A stretch of DNA of 64,000 nt, from positions 91,793,716 to 91,857,715 of the forward strand of contig CM038229.1 of the NCBI GenBank assembly GCA_021442155.1, in the 5' to 3' direction. The DNA is from Cymbidium sinense (taxonomy: Eukaryota; Streptophyta; Magnoliopsida; Asparagales; Orchidaceae). Shown in pieces: positions 1 to 12,430 of this stretch (within the stretch, counting starts at the first letter, position 1; the number at the start of each line of letters is the position of its first letter). Position numbers and translations under genes: made by a program. Below the pieces are notes generated by a model, which worked only from the letters and a program-made list of their open reading frames with translations, ran no database searches and was not told the origin of the DNA.

Positions 1-1336
1 ATGAAGGATGTGAGCAATGACTTAAATCTAATACAAATTTTATCAAGTTTTATTTAATTTTGGACTTTTATTTTGACACACACTCTAGGATTTTGTATGC
101 CTAAATGCATGAGAAATTGATTGTGGGCTAAATCAAGAGGGAAAGAGGTATTTTTCTATCAAAGGCTCTTACAAGTTAAGCTTTTATTCTCTGGCACAAA
201 TGGAAGCCCTCTCTTAGCAAGAGTGAAAGAATATGACATGCATGATATTATACATTCAATCATCTAGCTAAGGGTTTGTTGTGTTGTTGTGTAAACATCC
301 AGCTAAGGGGTTGCTAAAAATTTTATTATCTTGATTTAATTCCTAGGCTTTTATGTGAGGTTATGAATTATTTTAAAATTTTAGTTATGAGTTGATGATG
401 GGATATAAAATTTATTTTTATCCTAAGAGCCTAATCGTATCCATGTCACACAGCAATCACCAATCATAAAAAACTTGTGAAAAGACATATTATTTCTAAT
501 GCACAAGCTAAACAAACATCAAACAATTTTATAAAGTTATCATAAATTAATAAAAGGCTGGTGCAATCGGGTACCATCGTACAACCCGAAAAGAAATGTG
601 GGTAGTCGAGCTCTACCCTTATACATCCTAGTATAATGAAAGAATAATTACAATTATGAGATGATAAGTGTTATGGGTTCTCTTCCTTCTTCATCCTCAA
701 TTCTTCACTCTTCATCTTTCATTTCTTCATTTTTTGATTTGCTCCATTCCTTTCTTTCTTTTGGGATGATTGGGATGTTGTTTGCTCTAAAGGCATCATA
801 TGGTATAGAAGACATGGTCTTATAACCAATGCTCATCCTTAATCCCCATAAGACTTATCCCAATCCTAAGGCAAAAAATTACATTAAAAGAAGAAAAGTA
901 AATCTAGCTACACCTGCAAAATAAATGTTAGCTTAAACACGCCATACAACTCAAGCAATTATAAGAATAATTTAGACTTAGCACCACACACATGGGTAAC
1001 CAAGTCCGCCTGTCCCAACTGTTTTAGAGGCTAAGCAACCGTGAAAAAATATTTATATTTTATTACATGTCCCTTAAGCACCCTTACATAAAATATAGTT
1101 AAAATTTAACATTAAGGCTACGCACATACACCCTAACATCCAGTCTAAAATAATACATCACAAAACTAAGCATCCATCAAATCATACACCGCCCTAACAT
1201 AAAGCAAGAAATGATAACTTAGCCTAATGTGCATGTGTTAGAGTTTGTGTGGTATGTCCTAACTAGGCTTTAGAGTTATGGCTTTCTAAGTGTGAGGGAT
1301 TTGATTTATGAAGAGTTGATTTCTCTTTAAGTGGTT
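1..1336 (+). repeat. Family A repeat, module 1 (copy 1)
   Basis: Non-coding AT-rich sequence that recurs in the same orientation at about 11,223-12,430. Shared words include the start (tgacttaaatctaat), 'catccagctaaggggttg' near 294 and 11,386, 'gagcctaatcg' near 427 and 11,507, and 'tgtggatagtcgagctctac'-like sequence near 600 and 11,668. The last 120 bases (tgtg-rich, 'acttagcctaatgtg' near 1,219) recur near 12,313 and 17,273 and, inverted, near 40,060. No reading frame of note is present. This is probably a non-autonomous or long-LTR retroelement, but no terminal structure was found. Confidence 0.75.
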
Positions 1337-4300
1337 GTTGACCTCATTTTTAGGATGAGCTCTAAACCTCTCCATCTTAGACATAGGACTTCTCTTAGAC
1401 TTTAAGAGTTCCTTAGTTTTAATGCACATCTAATGATTAGGTGGGCACTCAACCTAGCCCTAGAGACTTAGAAGAGTTAGCCATAGGAATAAGTCATGCC
1501 TTAGGGGTGTTAGGAAAATTTGTCTACCCTATAGCTTGAACCAAAATCTTCACTTCCTTCTTTCAAGTCAAACTCCAAATCAAATCAACATCAAAGCTCA
1601 AATCAATTCCAACTTAACTAATTTCCTCCAAACTCAAATCAATTCCACATGATTGAAACCCATGATTGAAATAAATGATTGAAGCTTATGATTGAAATTC
1701 CAAGTTCAAAATGTTTTCTATGTCCTTTGATTCCCTCTTATGGATTAAGCTAAAATCAGTTCAAACTCATAAAATTTTCTCATAACTCATTTATATTCTC
1801 ATTTATATTCACATATATAAATAAAATATAAATTCAAATAAATCAAACTAAACCCAAAATCAAATCCAAATTTCAAAAATCCTTTCCTAAGTCCTTTGAT
1901 CCCCTCTTATGGACTTATCTTAAATCAAATTCATGAAATTTTCTCATAACCCATTTATATTTCCATTTATATTCACATATATGAAGGAAATATAAATTCA
2001 AACAACCGAAACCAACTCCAAAAATTAAACTCAAATTCAATCAAAATCCAACCTAAGCGTTTCAAGTCAAGATCTTGAACTTAGCCAAATCAATTTCAAA
2101 TCAACCCAAACCCTTGATTTCTCTTCATGATTGAATCAACCCTACAATCATGAATCCAAATATAAATACAAACTTCAATCATTAAATCAAAGCTCAATTC
2201 AAAAATCAAACCCAAGTCAAACTCATGTTCACACTTTTGAACTTGAAATTATCAAATGAATCAAAACTCATTTGACTTCAAAACACTTGCAAATGGATTT
2301 ATATTTCAATTATAAGTCCATATGTAAGTTCAATCAAACTCAAATCAAGCTTTGACCAAGCCATATGACCAACTTAGGCTCACTTGACCCAAAGTGACCA
2401 AAAGTATCCTTATGAGCCAAATTCCAATCCTACCCAAATTGGATTGAACTAAGCCTATCTAAGCCTCTCATCATGATCAACAATCACCATGAGATGATCA
2501 ATCACTCAAATTAGGTCAAACCAAGTCAAACCTAAAGGTTGACCAAGTCAACACTTAGCCAAAATTAAACCCAACATACCAAAACTCACCATAGGCCAAA
2601 TTGATTGAAACCATTAATCAAAACTCATTCATGACCAATGTTTGAACTTGACCAAGTCAACATTTGAGCCTAACCTAGTCCAATTGGCCACTTGACCCAA
2701 GTTGACCCAACTTTACCTAAAAAATCAAAATATGTCAAAACTTGATCTAAGCCAAATTAATTGAAACCAATGGGTCAAGTTCATTCCAAAATGATTGTTG
2801 AACTTGATCAAAGCCTCAATTGATCAACTAGACCCAACCTAGTCCAATTGACCATGAACCCAACTTGACCTAAAAGGTCAAATTAAGCCAAACTCAAATA
2901 TAAACCAAATTGATCAGAAAAAAAGATACCAAATCATTTCAAATGGCCAACCAAACATGAACCAACCCATGACCTAACCCAAATAGATCAAATGGGTCAA
3001 TTTGGTCAACTTGACCCATTTGACCTAAATGAACTCAATTGAACCAAAACCAAATTGAACCAAACCAAAATAACCAATATATTTTAAATGGTCTTATGAA
3101 CTTGACCTAACTCTTGGTTTGACCCAATTTGACCAATTGGTCAACTTGACCATTTTGACAGACCTAAATGGGTCAACATGAGCCAAATCATATCAAACCA
3201 ACTCCAAATTCAATGAAGCTTGGCCTAACACATTTTTCAATCATACCAAACATATTCAAATTGAAACCCAAGCCAAATGACCATTTTACCCCTAGGCCAT
3301 AGGGTAAATTTTGGCAAAATTCACTTGAAATTTGGTTGAATCCTCTTCATGACCACTTGGCACCCTCCTAGTGGACCAAGTGGACACTAGTGAGTGTGGT
3401 GCACCTAACCCAATGGGTTTGGGTTAGCTTAACCTAACCTAAGGTCAAAACTGACTACTTGCTTGAACATGGCAACATGGGAATCATTCCTCCACCCATT
3501 TCAAGCACATGGCACTCTTGCACTACCTCCCTCTGGCCAAACTGAATGCAATGACACATCAAACGGCCTAACAAACCCACTCAAGGAGCTTAATTGGATC
3601 AAAATGATAAGACAAGGCTCGGCCGTCCGATTGCTCTAGAGGGAGATATACTCCCCCTAATTTTACATGAATTTCATTCTTCCTTATTCGATTGAAGCAT
3701 AGGAACTCAGAGCAAGCCATTGCTAGTCTCCCCAAGCTTCCTAGAGTGAGTTAGAATTCTTCTTCCCTCAATTTCCTTATGCAAAAAATAAGGGAGCTCC
3801 ACTTGAAATCCAACTTACTCCATACTCAATCCCAAGCCAATTCACTTTACAAGGTCCATTAGGGAACTCAATCGAGTTCACCCAAACCTTTTCTCAAGCT
3901 CCAAAGGCAAGGGAGGTATTACTTTGATCAAAACCGCAAGGAGTTGAAGGTGGACTTGGCCCATAAAAGGATCTACCCAATTTCAACACCTCCAAACTTC
4001 AACAAAGCTTCTTCTCACTAGACGAAGCTGCTCCAAGAGAATCGAGCGTCGGTGATAGCCTCCGGTGAGGTAAGCCATTAAACCAAGTCAATCTAGCTAT
4101 GGTCTTGTCCTTTGTGAAGTGAAGTTTTATCTCATGAAAATCTAGCCATTGGATGTGATCTCCCTTGAATGGTGATGGTGTGGGTTGAATTTGGATTCAA
4201 TTTGAGCTCAATCGAGCTCAAATCTTCCCTTAGAAGATGGACGGTGTCCATGTCCTGCAGGGAAGATCAAGGGTGAATCACGAGCTATCCATCCACGCAT

Positions 4301-4440
4301 TTTGGATGGATGGTCGTGATTAAAACACGTAGGATCCATCGTTTAATCCTTTAGAACAATGGATCTAATCTCAGTCGCCTGATCCTTGATCAGACGGACA
4401 AGGAGAAAGAGCGTAGTGTCACCGCTGATGCGACGCAATG
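1337..4440 (+). repeat. Family A repeat, module 2 (W-box-like word array)
   Basis: A 3.1-kb module repeated in the same orientation at about 30,508-33,960 and in inverse orientation at about 14,600-17,270. It opens with a conserved segment (gagctct...cctccatcttagacataggac). It then runs through about 1.9 kb built from short degenerate words around ttgacc/ggtcaa and tcaaatc. It ends in a GC-richer 900-base part with a conserved 'gagatatactccccctaa' near 3,643 and a 'gatccttgatcagacgg' word near 4,381. No coding capacity is seen. Confidence 0.8.
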
Positions 4441-5205
4441 ATGTGATAACTTAAATAGTGAATCCCATCAAAGCTCCCTAGATTTAGGTTCTGAGGTTAC
4501 TTCTCTCTTCTATGGGCCATAAACATAAATCGTCATATCTTAGGTATTTCCATTACCTTATATTGTGGAATTATAAGCCCTAAACTTTTAATAAAAATTC
4601 AACTCAAATAAATAATTTAATTTAAAAAATATAAAGCCCAACCATAGGATAGTTTGGGATGTTTATTAGGCTTCCTAGTATCTTAAACATCCCCTACTCA
4701 TCTTCATTTGGCTATAATAAGAACTCCCTCCTCTTGATCGATCTCACTTGATTTGCTAAAAATATACTAATCGATTGATAATCCTACCTATTAAATTCTT
4801 TGGAGACAACGATCATTTATCTTAATCAAGAGTATTCCTAAGGAATCTCATTCCTTATGACGTAATTAACTATGGGGGCTTGCCTCCATAAGGAACTTAA
4901 GGAACCTAGTTTAAAATAAATCATACTTTACTTTTTCATGTAAAGTAGGGGAAGAATCTATGGTACATATGCAGACTCATTGTCCTTAGGGGTCCTTATT
5001 AAGTTGATTAGGTCCATTGTAGGGTGGTGACTTCTATCTTTCAAGATAGTACATCTCTCTTCAATGTCATACATGATCACCCTAATAAGAATATCTACGG
5101 ATCTATGTGGTGTCCAAATGCATAAGAGTATATTTTTATCTTCATTTTATTCTGCATAGAGTGAAGATGGAAGTATATATCTTAAAAATTTTAAAATTTT
5201 TTACC
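4441..5205 (+). repeat. Left arm of a large inverted repeat
   Basis: This stretch is matched in reverse complement at about 10,321-11,000. Examples are 'ctccctagattta' near 4,474 against 'taaatctagggag' near 10,980, and 'gggctttata' near 10,831 against 'tataaagccc' near 4,631. The arms are diverged and are separated by about 5.1 kb containing the pararetrovirus fragment and more family A sequence. No gene is seen. Confidence 0.75.
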
Positions 5206-5505
5206 ACAGTGGCTTAGTTGATTTGGGCATTTTTACTTAATATTTCTTTTGATTCATATAGCCCAAACTTAGCAACTAAGTATTTTAAAGAGAAGAAAGA
5301 GAAGGAGAGTCTCTCTTTTATCCCTATCTTAAGTCATTTCTAAGGTAAGTTGATTAATGAATTTTTTTTAGTGAATGATTTATTATGTGTTTTAATTAAC
5401 CCTAAGTTTAGATTTATTCTAAATAGTTCTATTCAATAAGAAAGACATCTTAGGATTAATTATGGTGGATTACTATCACATAACACACACCCATTTATTT
5501 CTTTC
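5206..5505 (+). repeat. Family A module 3, left flank of the viral insertion
   Basis: About 300 bases that recur directly at 12,431-12,715 and 17,400-17,690. Shared words include 'agacatcttaggattaatta', 'attactatcacata' and 'catttatttcttt'. In this copy the match stops at about 5,506, where pararetrovirus sequence begins. It resumes at about 7,257. Confidence 0.75.
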
Positions 5506-5514
5506 CTAAGTCTA

Positions 5515-6570
5515 AGTTATGGTCAAATATTTCTTACCAAATAAAGAAGTCCTTATTAATCAAATCAAAAATGCTAAATGGTTTTCAAAACTTGATTGTA
5601 AATCTAGCTTCTGGCAGATTAAGATGCATCCTGACAGCACCGAACTAACAGCATTTAGTACCCCCCAAGGGCATTATCATTGGAATGTTATGCCTTTTTG
5701 CTTAAAAAATGCCCCACAAATATTTTAATGATGTATGGATTATTTATTTTTTGAATTTAACAAATTTTCACTTATTTATGTCGACGACATTCTTATTTTT
5801 AGTCCTACTCTTCCAACACATATTAAGCATCTTACAATATTTGCCGAAAAGGCATATAAACATGGTATTGCATTAAGCAAAAAAGAAAGTTGTTTTTGTT
5901 ACCAATACTATTGAATTTCTAGGATTAAATATCGGAACCATCAAATTACAAGACCACATTCTACAAAAGATAGCCAAATTCTCAACCATAACCAATCAAA
6001 AAGACTTACAACGCTTTCTTGGTTATATTAATTATGCAGAAGTATTTATTCAAGATTTAGCAACCCTTAAAGTTCCACTACAGAAAAAAATTCAGAAAAA
6101 TATTAATTGGTCTTAGGATATTAATGATTAGAACTTATTACTACAAATTAAAAATCATTGTAAACAACTCCCTAAATTAACTTTACCAACAAACAAAAAA
6201 ATAATAATCGAAACTGATAGCTCTGAAACTTGCTGGGGAGCTATTTTAAAAATCAATCCCAAAATACCAAGTTTTATGCACGAGATGCATATGGTACTTA
6301 TACACCAACTGAACAAAATTATCACATTAATGAAAAAGAACTTTTAGCTATTAAAAATTTCGAGTTATTTCTGAATGAACACTTCATTGTCCGAACAGAT
6401 AATAAAATTGTCATTTTTTTTATAAAAGAAAAAATTATTGATTCATTACCAAATAAATGATTGATTAGATGGAAAATTTGGTTTTCTACTTATCATTTTG
6501 ATTTAGAATATTTTGAAGGAAAACGGAATTCTTTGGCTGACACTTTAACTCGAGAATTATGCAGGTCTTG
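5515..6570 (+). pseudogene. Caulimovirid reverse transcriptase-RNase H remnant
   Basis: In a live virus this region copies pregenomic RNA into DNA and removes the RNA strand. The palm-domain word FSKLDCKSSFWQIKM is encoded near 5,584-5,628, and the catalytic YVDD box is intact at 5,777-5,788. RNase H keeps ETDSS near 6,210, NEKELLAI near 6,332 and RTDNK near 6,394, and ends with a LADTLTREL-like tail near 6,535. Breaks seen are two adjacent stops at 5,726-5,731, a frameshift near 5,895, stops at 6,114 and 6,129, a second frameshift near 6,255-6,270 and a stop near 6,458. The word GHYHWNVMPF and the RNase H words place it in Caulimoviridae rather than in Ty3 elements. The genus is uncertain. 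Confidence 0.85.
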
Positions 6571-7256
6571 AGTTCTGATCCAGATAACAATTTATCTTTG
6601 GACAAGTTACCTGAGACACTTGACATGGATACATACTCAACTACAAAAGATTCAGATAAATCTGATGACCACATAATGGAAAGTTATCTCGAAATACTAG
6701 ATCAACAATTATGAAAATTAGAATATGAAATTGCTTATAGCAATAACTTATTGATAGAGCTACAAAACGTCAAAAAATATCTCCTTGGAGAAATTGGCGA
6801 AGACCAATTACCATCAATTTCTAAATTACAAATTAAACCATAAAACTTTCCTCCAATTACTCCTCCAATCACTACTCCAAAAAATATTGAAAGTGAAAAT
6901 ACGTTCTGAGCTATACTACAAAAAGTCGTACCAAAACAAAAAAAAATATTAGAAATAGATGACAATTGGTAAAGATATTTATTATATCAAGAACGTATTA
7001 ATGCACAGATATATTTTCACACATCTGGAAAATATCATGTAGCATATATTTATGGCATCACTGATGCAAAAATTATTTACGAATTATATGAATCAGGATT
7101 ACTCCGAATGATGTATCTTGAGGACTTATCAACTCTTCAAAAGCTACCATAAGTATTTAGTGAAGCAGTCGAAATATTCCAGTTCGTTATCAAACACTGG
7201 AATATATATATCAAATTATTTCAAACATATCTTGAGATACCCGAAGGGCAAATTTC
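6560..7256 (+). pseudogene. Decayed reading frame downstream of the caulimovirid RNase H
   Basis: A second protein-like stretch follows the polymerase in the same viral fragment. It is rich in acidic, Lys and Leu residues near its start, with words such as SDPDNNLSLDKLPETLD and later FHTSGKYHVAYIYG and YELYESGLLRMM. Stops interrupt it near 6,712, 6,841, 6,908, 6,970 and 7,150. I do not recognise a domain. A frame of unknown function after the polymerase is known for the florendovirus genus, which makes that the leading guess; a transactivator-like protein of another genus is the alternative. Confidence 0.45.
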
Positions 7257-10200
7257 AATCCATTAGCTAAATACACATTCAGATGTATAAAAGTTATAAG
7301 TGATTATGACGCCATTATTTTCTACACCAGGGGCATAAGATACAAGACCGACTTAGGGCTACTTAAAACCTCGCAGCCTTGGGATGTCCATACTAATATA
7401 CCACTTTTCTTCGATACATGTAAATATATGAGTAGATATAAGGATAAGAAAATCCATGTAAAAATTATGTTTTATTTATTTATTTTTTGATTCTTTATTC
7501 ACTGGCCACATCACACATGCATGTGTATAAGAGTTTTAAGTGAGTACGTCATCATTATTTTCTACACCAGGGGCATAAGGTACAAGACCTACTTAGGTCT
7601 ACTTAAAGCCTCACAGCCTCGGGATGCCTAGACTAATATACCACTTTTGTCAAATACATATGAATGTACAAAAGAACCAAATAGATAAGAGATCATGCAA
7701 GAAATTATGTTTGATTTGATTGTATGATTTATATATGTAATATGAAAACCCTTCCTAAGTCTTAACATGGAGATGCATAGGAATATATTTAGGCAAGTGT
7801 TGTGTTCTTTTCAAATGAACTATACACTTGCAAATCCTATGTGAATCCATGTCAAGAGAAAGAAAGAGAATTTCATAGTATACATTTTATACTATCATCA
7901 CATGCAAGCTTATAAGTATTTGTGATTAGCATTACTTCATTTGAAATAATTGATTTATAGGGTTTAAAAAAAAATTTTTAATTTAATAGTGATAATAGTC
8001 ACTCATATTCTTAGTTTTTGCCAACATATGCAATTTGACATAAAATAAAATATTTTATTTAATTAATTTTCAAAAGAGACGAATGCATGATTTCACATGG
8101 CAAATAATATTTAGCATGATTGGAAAGAAATAAAGAAATGTGAACACATGATTTCATTCACCCTAATTAATTCTTAAGGACAATCATATCAAATATGGTT
8201 ATTTAAAATGCATCAAAATTCTTTAAGGATATTTTTTATCTTTGAATTTGATTTCAGTTAAGAAATATGAGAAAGGTTTACTAATCCTAACCCATTTCTC
8301 CATGTGTGAATTAGTTTAGTTTTGAAAAAAGATTTAAGTTGATTTTATATTTTGATTAGGTTAAGGTATGAATTAAATGAATTAATTATCCCTTACCTAT
8401 ATCACCTTAAGTTAATTAACTAATTAATAATAAGCCAATATGATATGCGACCATATGAAAAGTAAATTTGCAATGCTCTTAAAAAATGAAAGGGGCCTAT
8501 TGCAATTGGCTTATAATTAATAGTTAATTAAGCTTAAAGGATCTCACTTAATTACTCTTATGATTTTCTCACACATGTGAGACAATCATAATTTCATTAT
8601 CTCTCACATCTGGGGAGCTACCCAAGATCAATTAAAGGTTTCTTAGGTTAGGATGAATTGATTTTTAATTATTTTGGTTAAGTTTTAATTTGAATGATAA
8701 AGTTAACTTAGGGGAAAGGATCATGGGCAAGGCCACAATCCTAATCCCTAAATCATTTAGACATTCAATTAAATTTTGATTTGCTCATTTTGAAGATTAA
8801 TTACTTAATTAATCAATTAATCATTCCATTAACCCATTAATTAATTTAATTTTTAAAAGTAAAGAAGACATAGGAAATGAATTAGAAAAAATGTCCCCAA
8901 TCACATTCCCTAAGTGATCTTACTATTTAACAGGGATAATTATGTTCAAATGATTAATCAAGTTACTCTTCATTCTTTAATTACAATTAAATGGATTAAT
9001 AGAGTGATTAAGACTTGCTCAAATGATTTTCCAAATTAAGCAATCAATAAAATCCCAGAAAAAATAGGGGAGGCAGAGGTCATCCCCCTACACTTTCACA
9101 GAAAAGTTGATATTAATTATGTGGTTAATTAAGGTATAATTAAGCTAATTAGATTTTTTATAAAACCCTAATTAATCCTAAGTCACTATCTAAAATCAAT
9201 TAATTATAATTTTTCTAGATTCTCCTCTAAAATATCTTCTAAATGAGCCTAAGTTTGTAATTTTTTTTAGATTTTTCTACAATTTGTTATAATTTTAGAA
9301 ATTTTTAGGATTAAAAGCTAATTAATTAACCCTAATTAAACCCTTAATACCGTCAGGCCATGTGGCTGTTGACATGGTGCACTTTTCACGTGGTGCAATG
9401 AGATTAGTTATTTAAGTTGTCACATCTGTGCACTGACTCAGCGATGATGGACGCGCTTTCTCTGTGGGCCATCCAATCTAAGTTCGGGCGACCATGATTT
9501 AATCCACAAGTTAAGGGAAAAATCATAAGATCTACCATGAGATTTGATCAGAGCAGTTCATCTCGATCACATAAGATGGATGGCTCGTGATCTATCTCGT
9601 TCGCGAGCGATGAAAGGCGAGCACTGTCCGTCTTTCTCCATTTGATCCAAGCTCACTCGAGCTTGAATTAGGATCAAATGGATCCTACACCAACTAAAGG
9701 AGCATACAATCACATCCAAAGGATAAAATCCCTCAACATGGAGATTCCTTTCACAAAAGACCAACACATGAAGGCCTAAAGCTACGATTTTGAGGAATTA
9801 CCTCACAGGAGCAAATGTTTGGCGGTGCAACACCGAAGGTAACTTCGCCTAGTTGAGGCGAGGCCCTATTGAAGAAGTCAAAGCTCAATTTGTCCTAGGG
9901 TGCTCGGTTGACCACTCCACACACGTGCATGCCTCAGCTTCGATCGAACTCACACCTCTGGTGCTTTGGAAGGCTTGGAAATGGATTGGTTGGCTTCGAT
10001 TGGGTATGAGGATGGTGTGGGTGTAAGGAATTTGGATTTGGTTTAGTGGAGAAGGAGTATTGCTTGAGAGAATGGTGTCCTATTTTGGTTTGCACATGGG
10101 AATGAAAATGGCTGATCGAAGAGAGGTTGGGGATCCTTGAATTTGCTCTTAGGGAATTCGAATTGAACTTGGGAACTCAGAGAATACAAGTGGTGTCTTT

Positions 10201-10320
10201 CCCGCTCGAATTGAGGGAGTATATCCCTCAATTAAGCTAGATGGACAGACGAGATTGAATTTACAAATCTCGTCGATTGGCTGCTGTGGTGAAATTATTT
10301 TTTTTGTCTTCATCTATCTT
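7257..10320 (+). repeat. Family A unit continuing after the viral insertion
   Basis: This stretch parallels 12,857-15,460 in the same order. It has a 240-base subrepeat in two copies ('tctacaccag' at 7,321 and 7,561), then 'tgataatag(t/c)cactcatattctta' near 7,988. 'agccaatatgatatgc' follows near 8,432, then the GC-richer segment near 9,350-9,430 that reads 'catgtgg' and 'ttttcacgtgg'. The unit ends in a segment with 'gatggatggc' near 9,576 and 'gagtatatccctcaa' near 10,217. Small frames at 9,567-9,767 and 10,043-10,231 are not conserved in the other copies. No gene is supported. Confidence 0.7.
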
Positions 10321-11000
10321 GAGAATAAATGAAAATAAAAATATTTTACATTAGGTTGGACACCACGTAGATCTGCAGATGTTCTTGTTAAGGTGATCGG
10401 GTACGACATTGAGGAATGATGTTCTCAAGAGATAGAAGTCACCATCCTACAATGGACCTAATCACCTAATAAGGACTCTTAAAGATGATGGGTCTTCGAT
10501 CCAAAGATTCTTCCCCTATTTTACATGAAAAAGTAAAGTAGGTTTTATTTTAAACTGGGTTCATTAAGTTCTTTATGGAGGCAGGCCCTCATAGTTAATT
10601 ACATCTTAAGGAATAAGATTCCTTAAGAATACTCTCTATTAAGGTAAATAATTATTGTCTCCAAAGATTTCAAAGGTAGGACTATCAACAATTTGATATT
10701 TTTGGAAGATCAAGTGGATTGATCAAAAGGAGGGAGTTATTATCAAAACCAAAAGGAAAAGAGTAGGGGATGCTTATGATACTAGGAAACCTAGTAAACA
10801 TCCTAAACTATCATATAGTTGGGCTTTATATTTTTTTAAAATTGAGGAGAATTATTTGTTTAAGTTGAATTTTTATTAGAAATCTAATACTTACAATTTC
10901 ATAACACAAAGTTATGGAAATACCTAAGAGGTGAGGATTTATACTCATAGCCTGCAAAAAAACACAACAATCTCAGATCATAAATCTAGGGAGATTTGGT
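10321..11000 (-). repeat. Right arm of the large inverted repeat
   Basis: Reverse-complement match to about 4,465-5,165, diverged by many substitutions and small indels. The arms enclose the pararetrovirus fragment and the 7,257-10,320 unit. Confidence 0.75.
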
Positions 11001-11222
11001 GAGGACCAAAGCATGACCTAAATCTAAGACAAAAATGGGCATATGATTTACCTCCACAAGAGAGGATAAATCACCCGACTGTTGTACTTACAATCGCCTA
11101 GGGGTGGCTACTCCTCCTATGATTTTAAATACATGTAGGCAAGCCTTATGCTTTTACAAGATAGCTAAGTTATTATTTATTTAGAAAATAGATTAAGTCC
11201 TTAAATATACTCCTTAAGAGAC

Positions 11223-12430
11223 TTGATCATGAAGGGAATGAATAATGACTTAAATCTAATGCAAATTTTGTTAACCATGGCTCTCAAAGGTCAAGATATT
11301 TTCTTTGGCAAAGGTGGAAGCCCTCCATAAGCAAGAGTGAAGCAAGATGATTTTATGCATGATGTGAAATATACAACATCCAGCTAAGGGGTTGTTAAAC
11401 CTTTTATTATCTTGATTTATGTCATAGGCTTTAGGTAAGATTATAAGTTATTTAATTTTAATTTTGAGTTGATTAATTAGATAGAAAAGTTATTTTTTTC
11501 TAGGAGCCTAATCGCATTCAGGCCATTCATCAAATAATGAAGAAACTAGAAAAATCCTTCCATCTTACTGCACAAGCTAAACAAACATCAAATAATTTTA
11601 TAAAGCTAGCTCAAAAGAATAAAAGACCTTTGTGGTCAGGCTCCACCACACAAACCCAAAAAGAAATGTGGATAGTCGAGCTCTACCCTTATACAACTCA
11701 GATTACAAATGAATAATTACAATTAAAATGAATTCAAGTTATAGGGGTCTTCATTCTTCATTCCTCTTTCTTCCTTTCTTCATTTCTTTCTCTCTTTCTT
11801 TTCTTTCCTTCTCTTATTTCTTCCTTCTTTTGGTTGGTTGGGATGTAGTTTGCTCCAAGGCTTCACGCGGTGCATAAGACTTGGTCTTATGATCAATGTT
11901 CATTCTAATCCCCCATAACATTCATTCCAAATCCTAATTACAAAAATTACATAAAATGAGAAAAGTAAATCTAACTAAAACTTATAAAATAGAGATTAGC
12001 TAAACACACCATACATCTCAAGCAATTATATGAATAAATTAGACTTAGCATCCCACACATGGGTAACCAAGTCTACCTGTCCTAATTTGTATTATGCTTA
12101 GGGGTATGAGCAACCTACACAGCAAAAGCATTTATATTTTTATTATAGTGTCCCTTAAGCACAATCCCCTACAGAAGACATGATTAAACTAAGATCATCC
12201 TATCATCCAGTCTACGTACAAATACCCTAACATCCAGTCTAAATATATTACATCACAAAATAAAATCAAGCATCAAACCATACATTTCCCTAATATAGAG
12301 CTAGAAATAGTGACTTAGCCTAATGTGTGTGCCATTTAAGGCTTGTATGGCATGTCTTAGCTAGACTTTAAGGTTGGAATTTTCTAAGTTTGAAAGGATT
12401 CAACTTAGAAGGTGGTTTCATTTTAAGTGA
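11223..12430 (+). repeat. Family A repeat, module 1 (copy 2)
   Basis: Direct copy of 1-1,336, offset by about 11.2 kb. Both copies share the words 'acatccagctaaggggttg', 'aggagcctaatcgcatt' (diverged) and 'gtgg(a/g)tagtcgagctctac'. The interval 11,001-11,222 before it holds no recognisable gene. Confidence 0.75.

Larger units (their letters stand above)
5506..7256 (+). mobile_element. Endogenous caulimovirid fragment (nested)
   Basis: A 1.75-kb piece of a plant pararetrovirus. It starts inside the reverse transcriptase domain and runs through RNase H into a following reading frame. The upstream movement, coat and protease regions are absent. Both ends meet family A sequence. The left flank matches 12,431-12,715, and the right flank ('atccatt', then 'aaatacacatt') matches near 12,857, so the viral piece replaces about 140 bases of the repeat. 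It carries many stops and at least two frameshifts, so it is an old, inactive copy. Confidence 0.8.
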
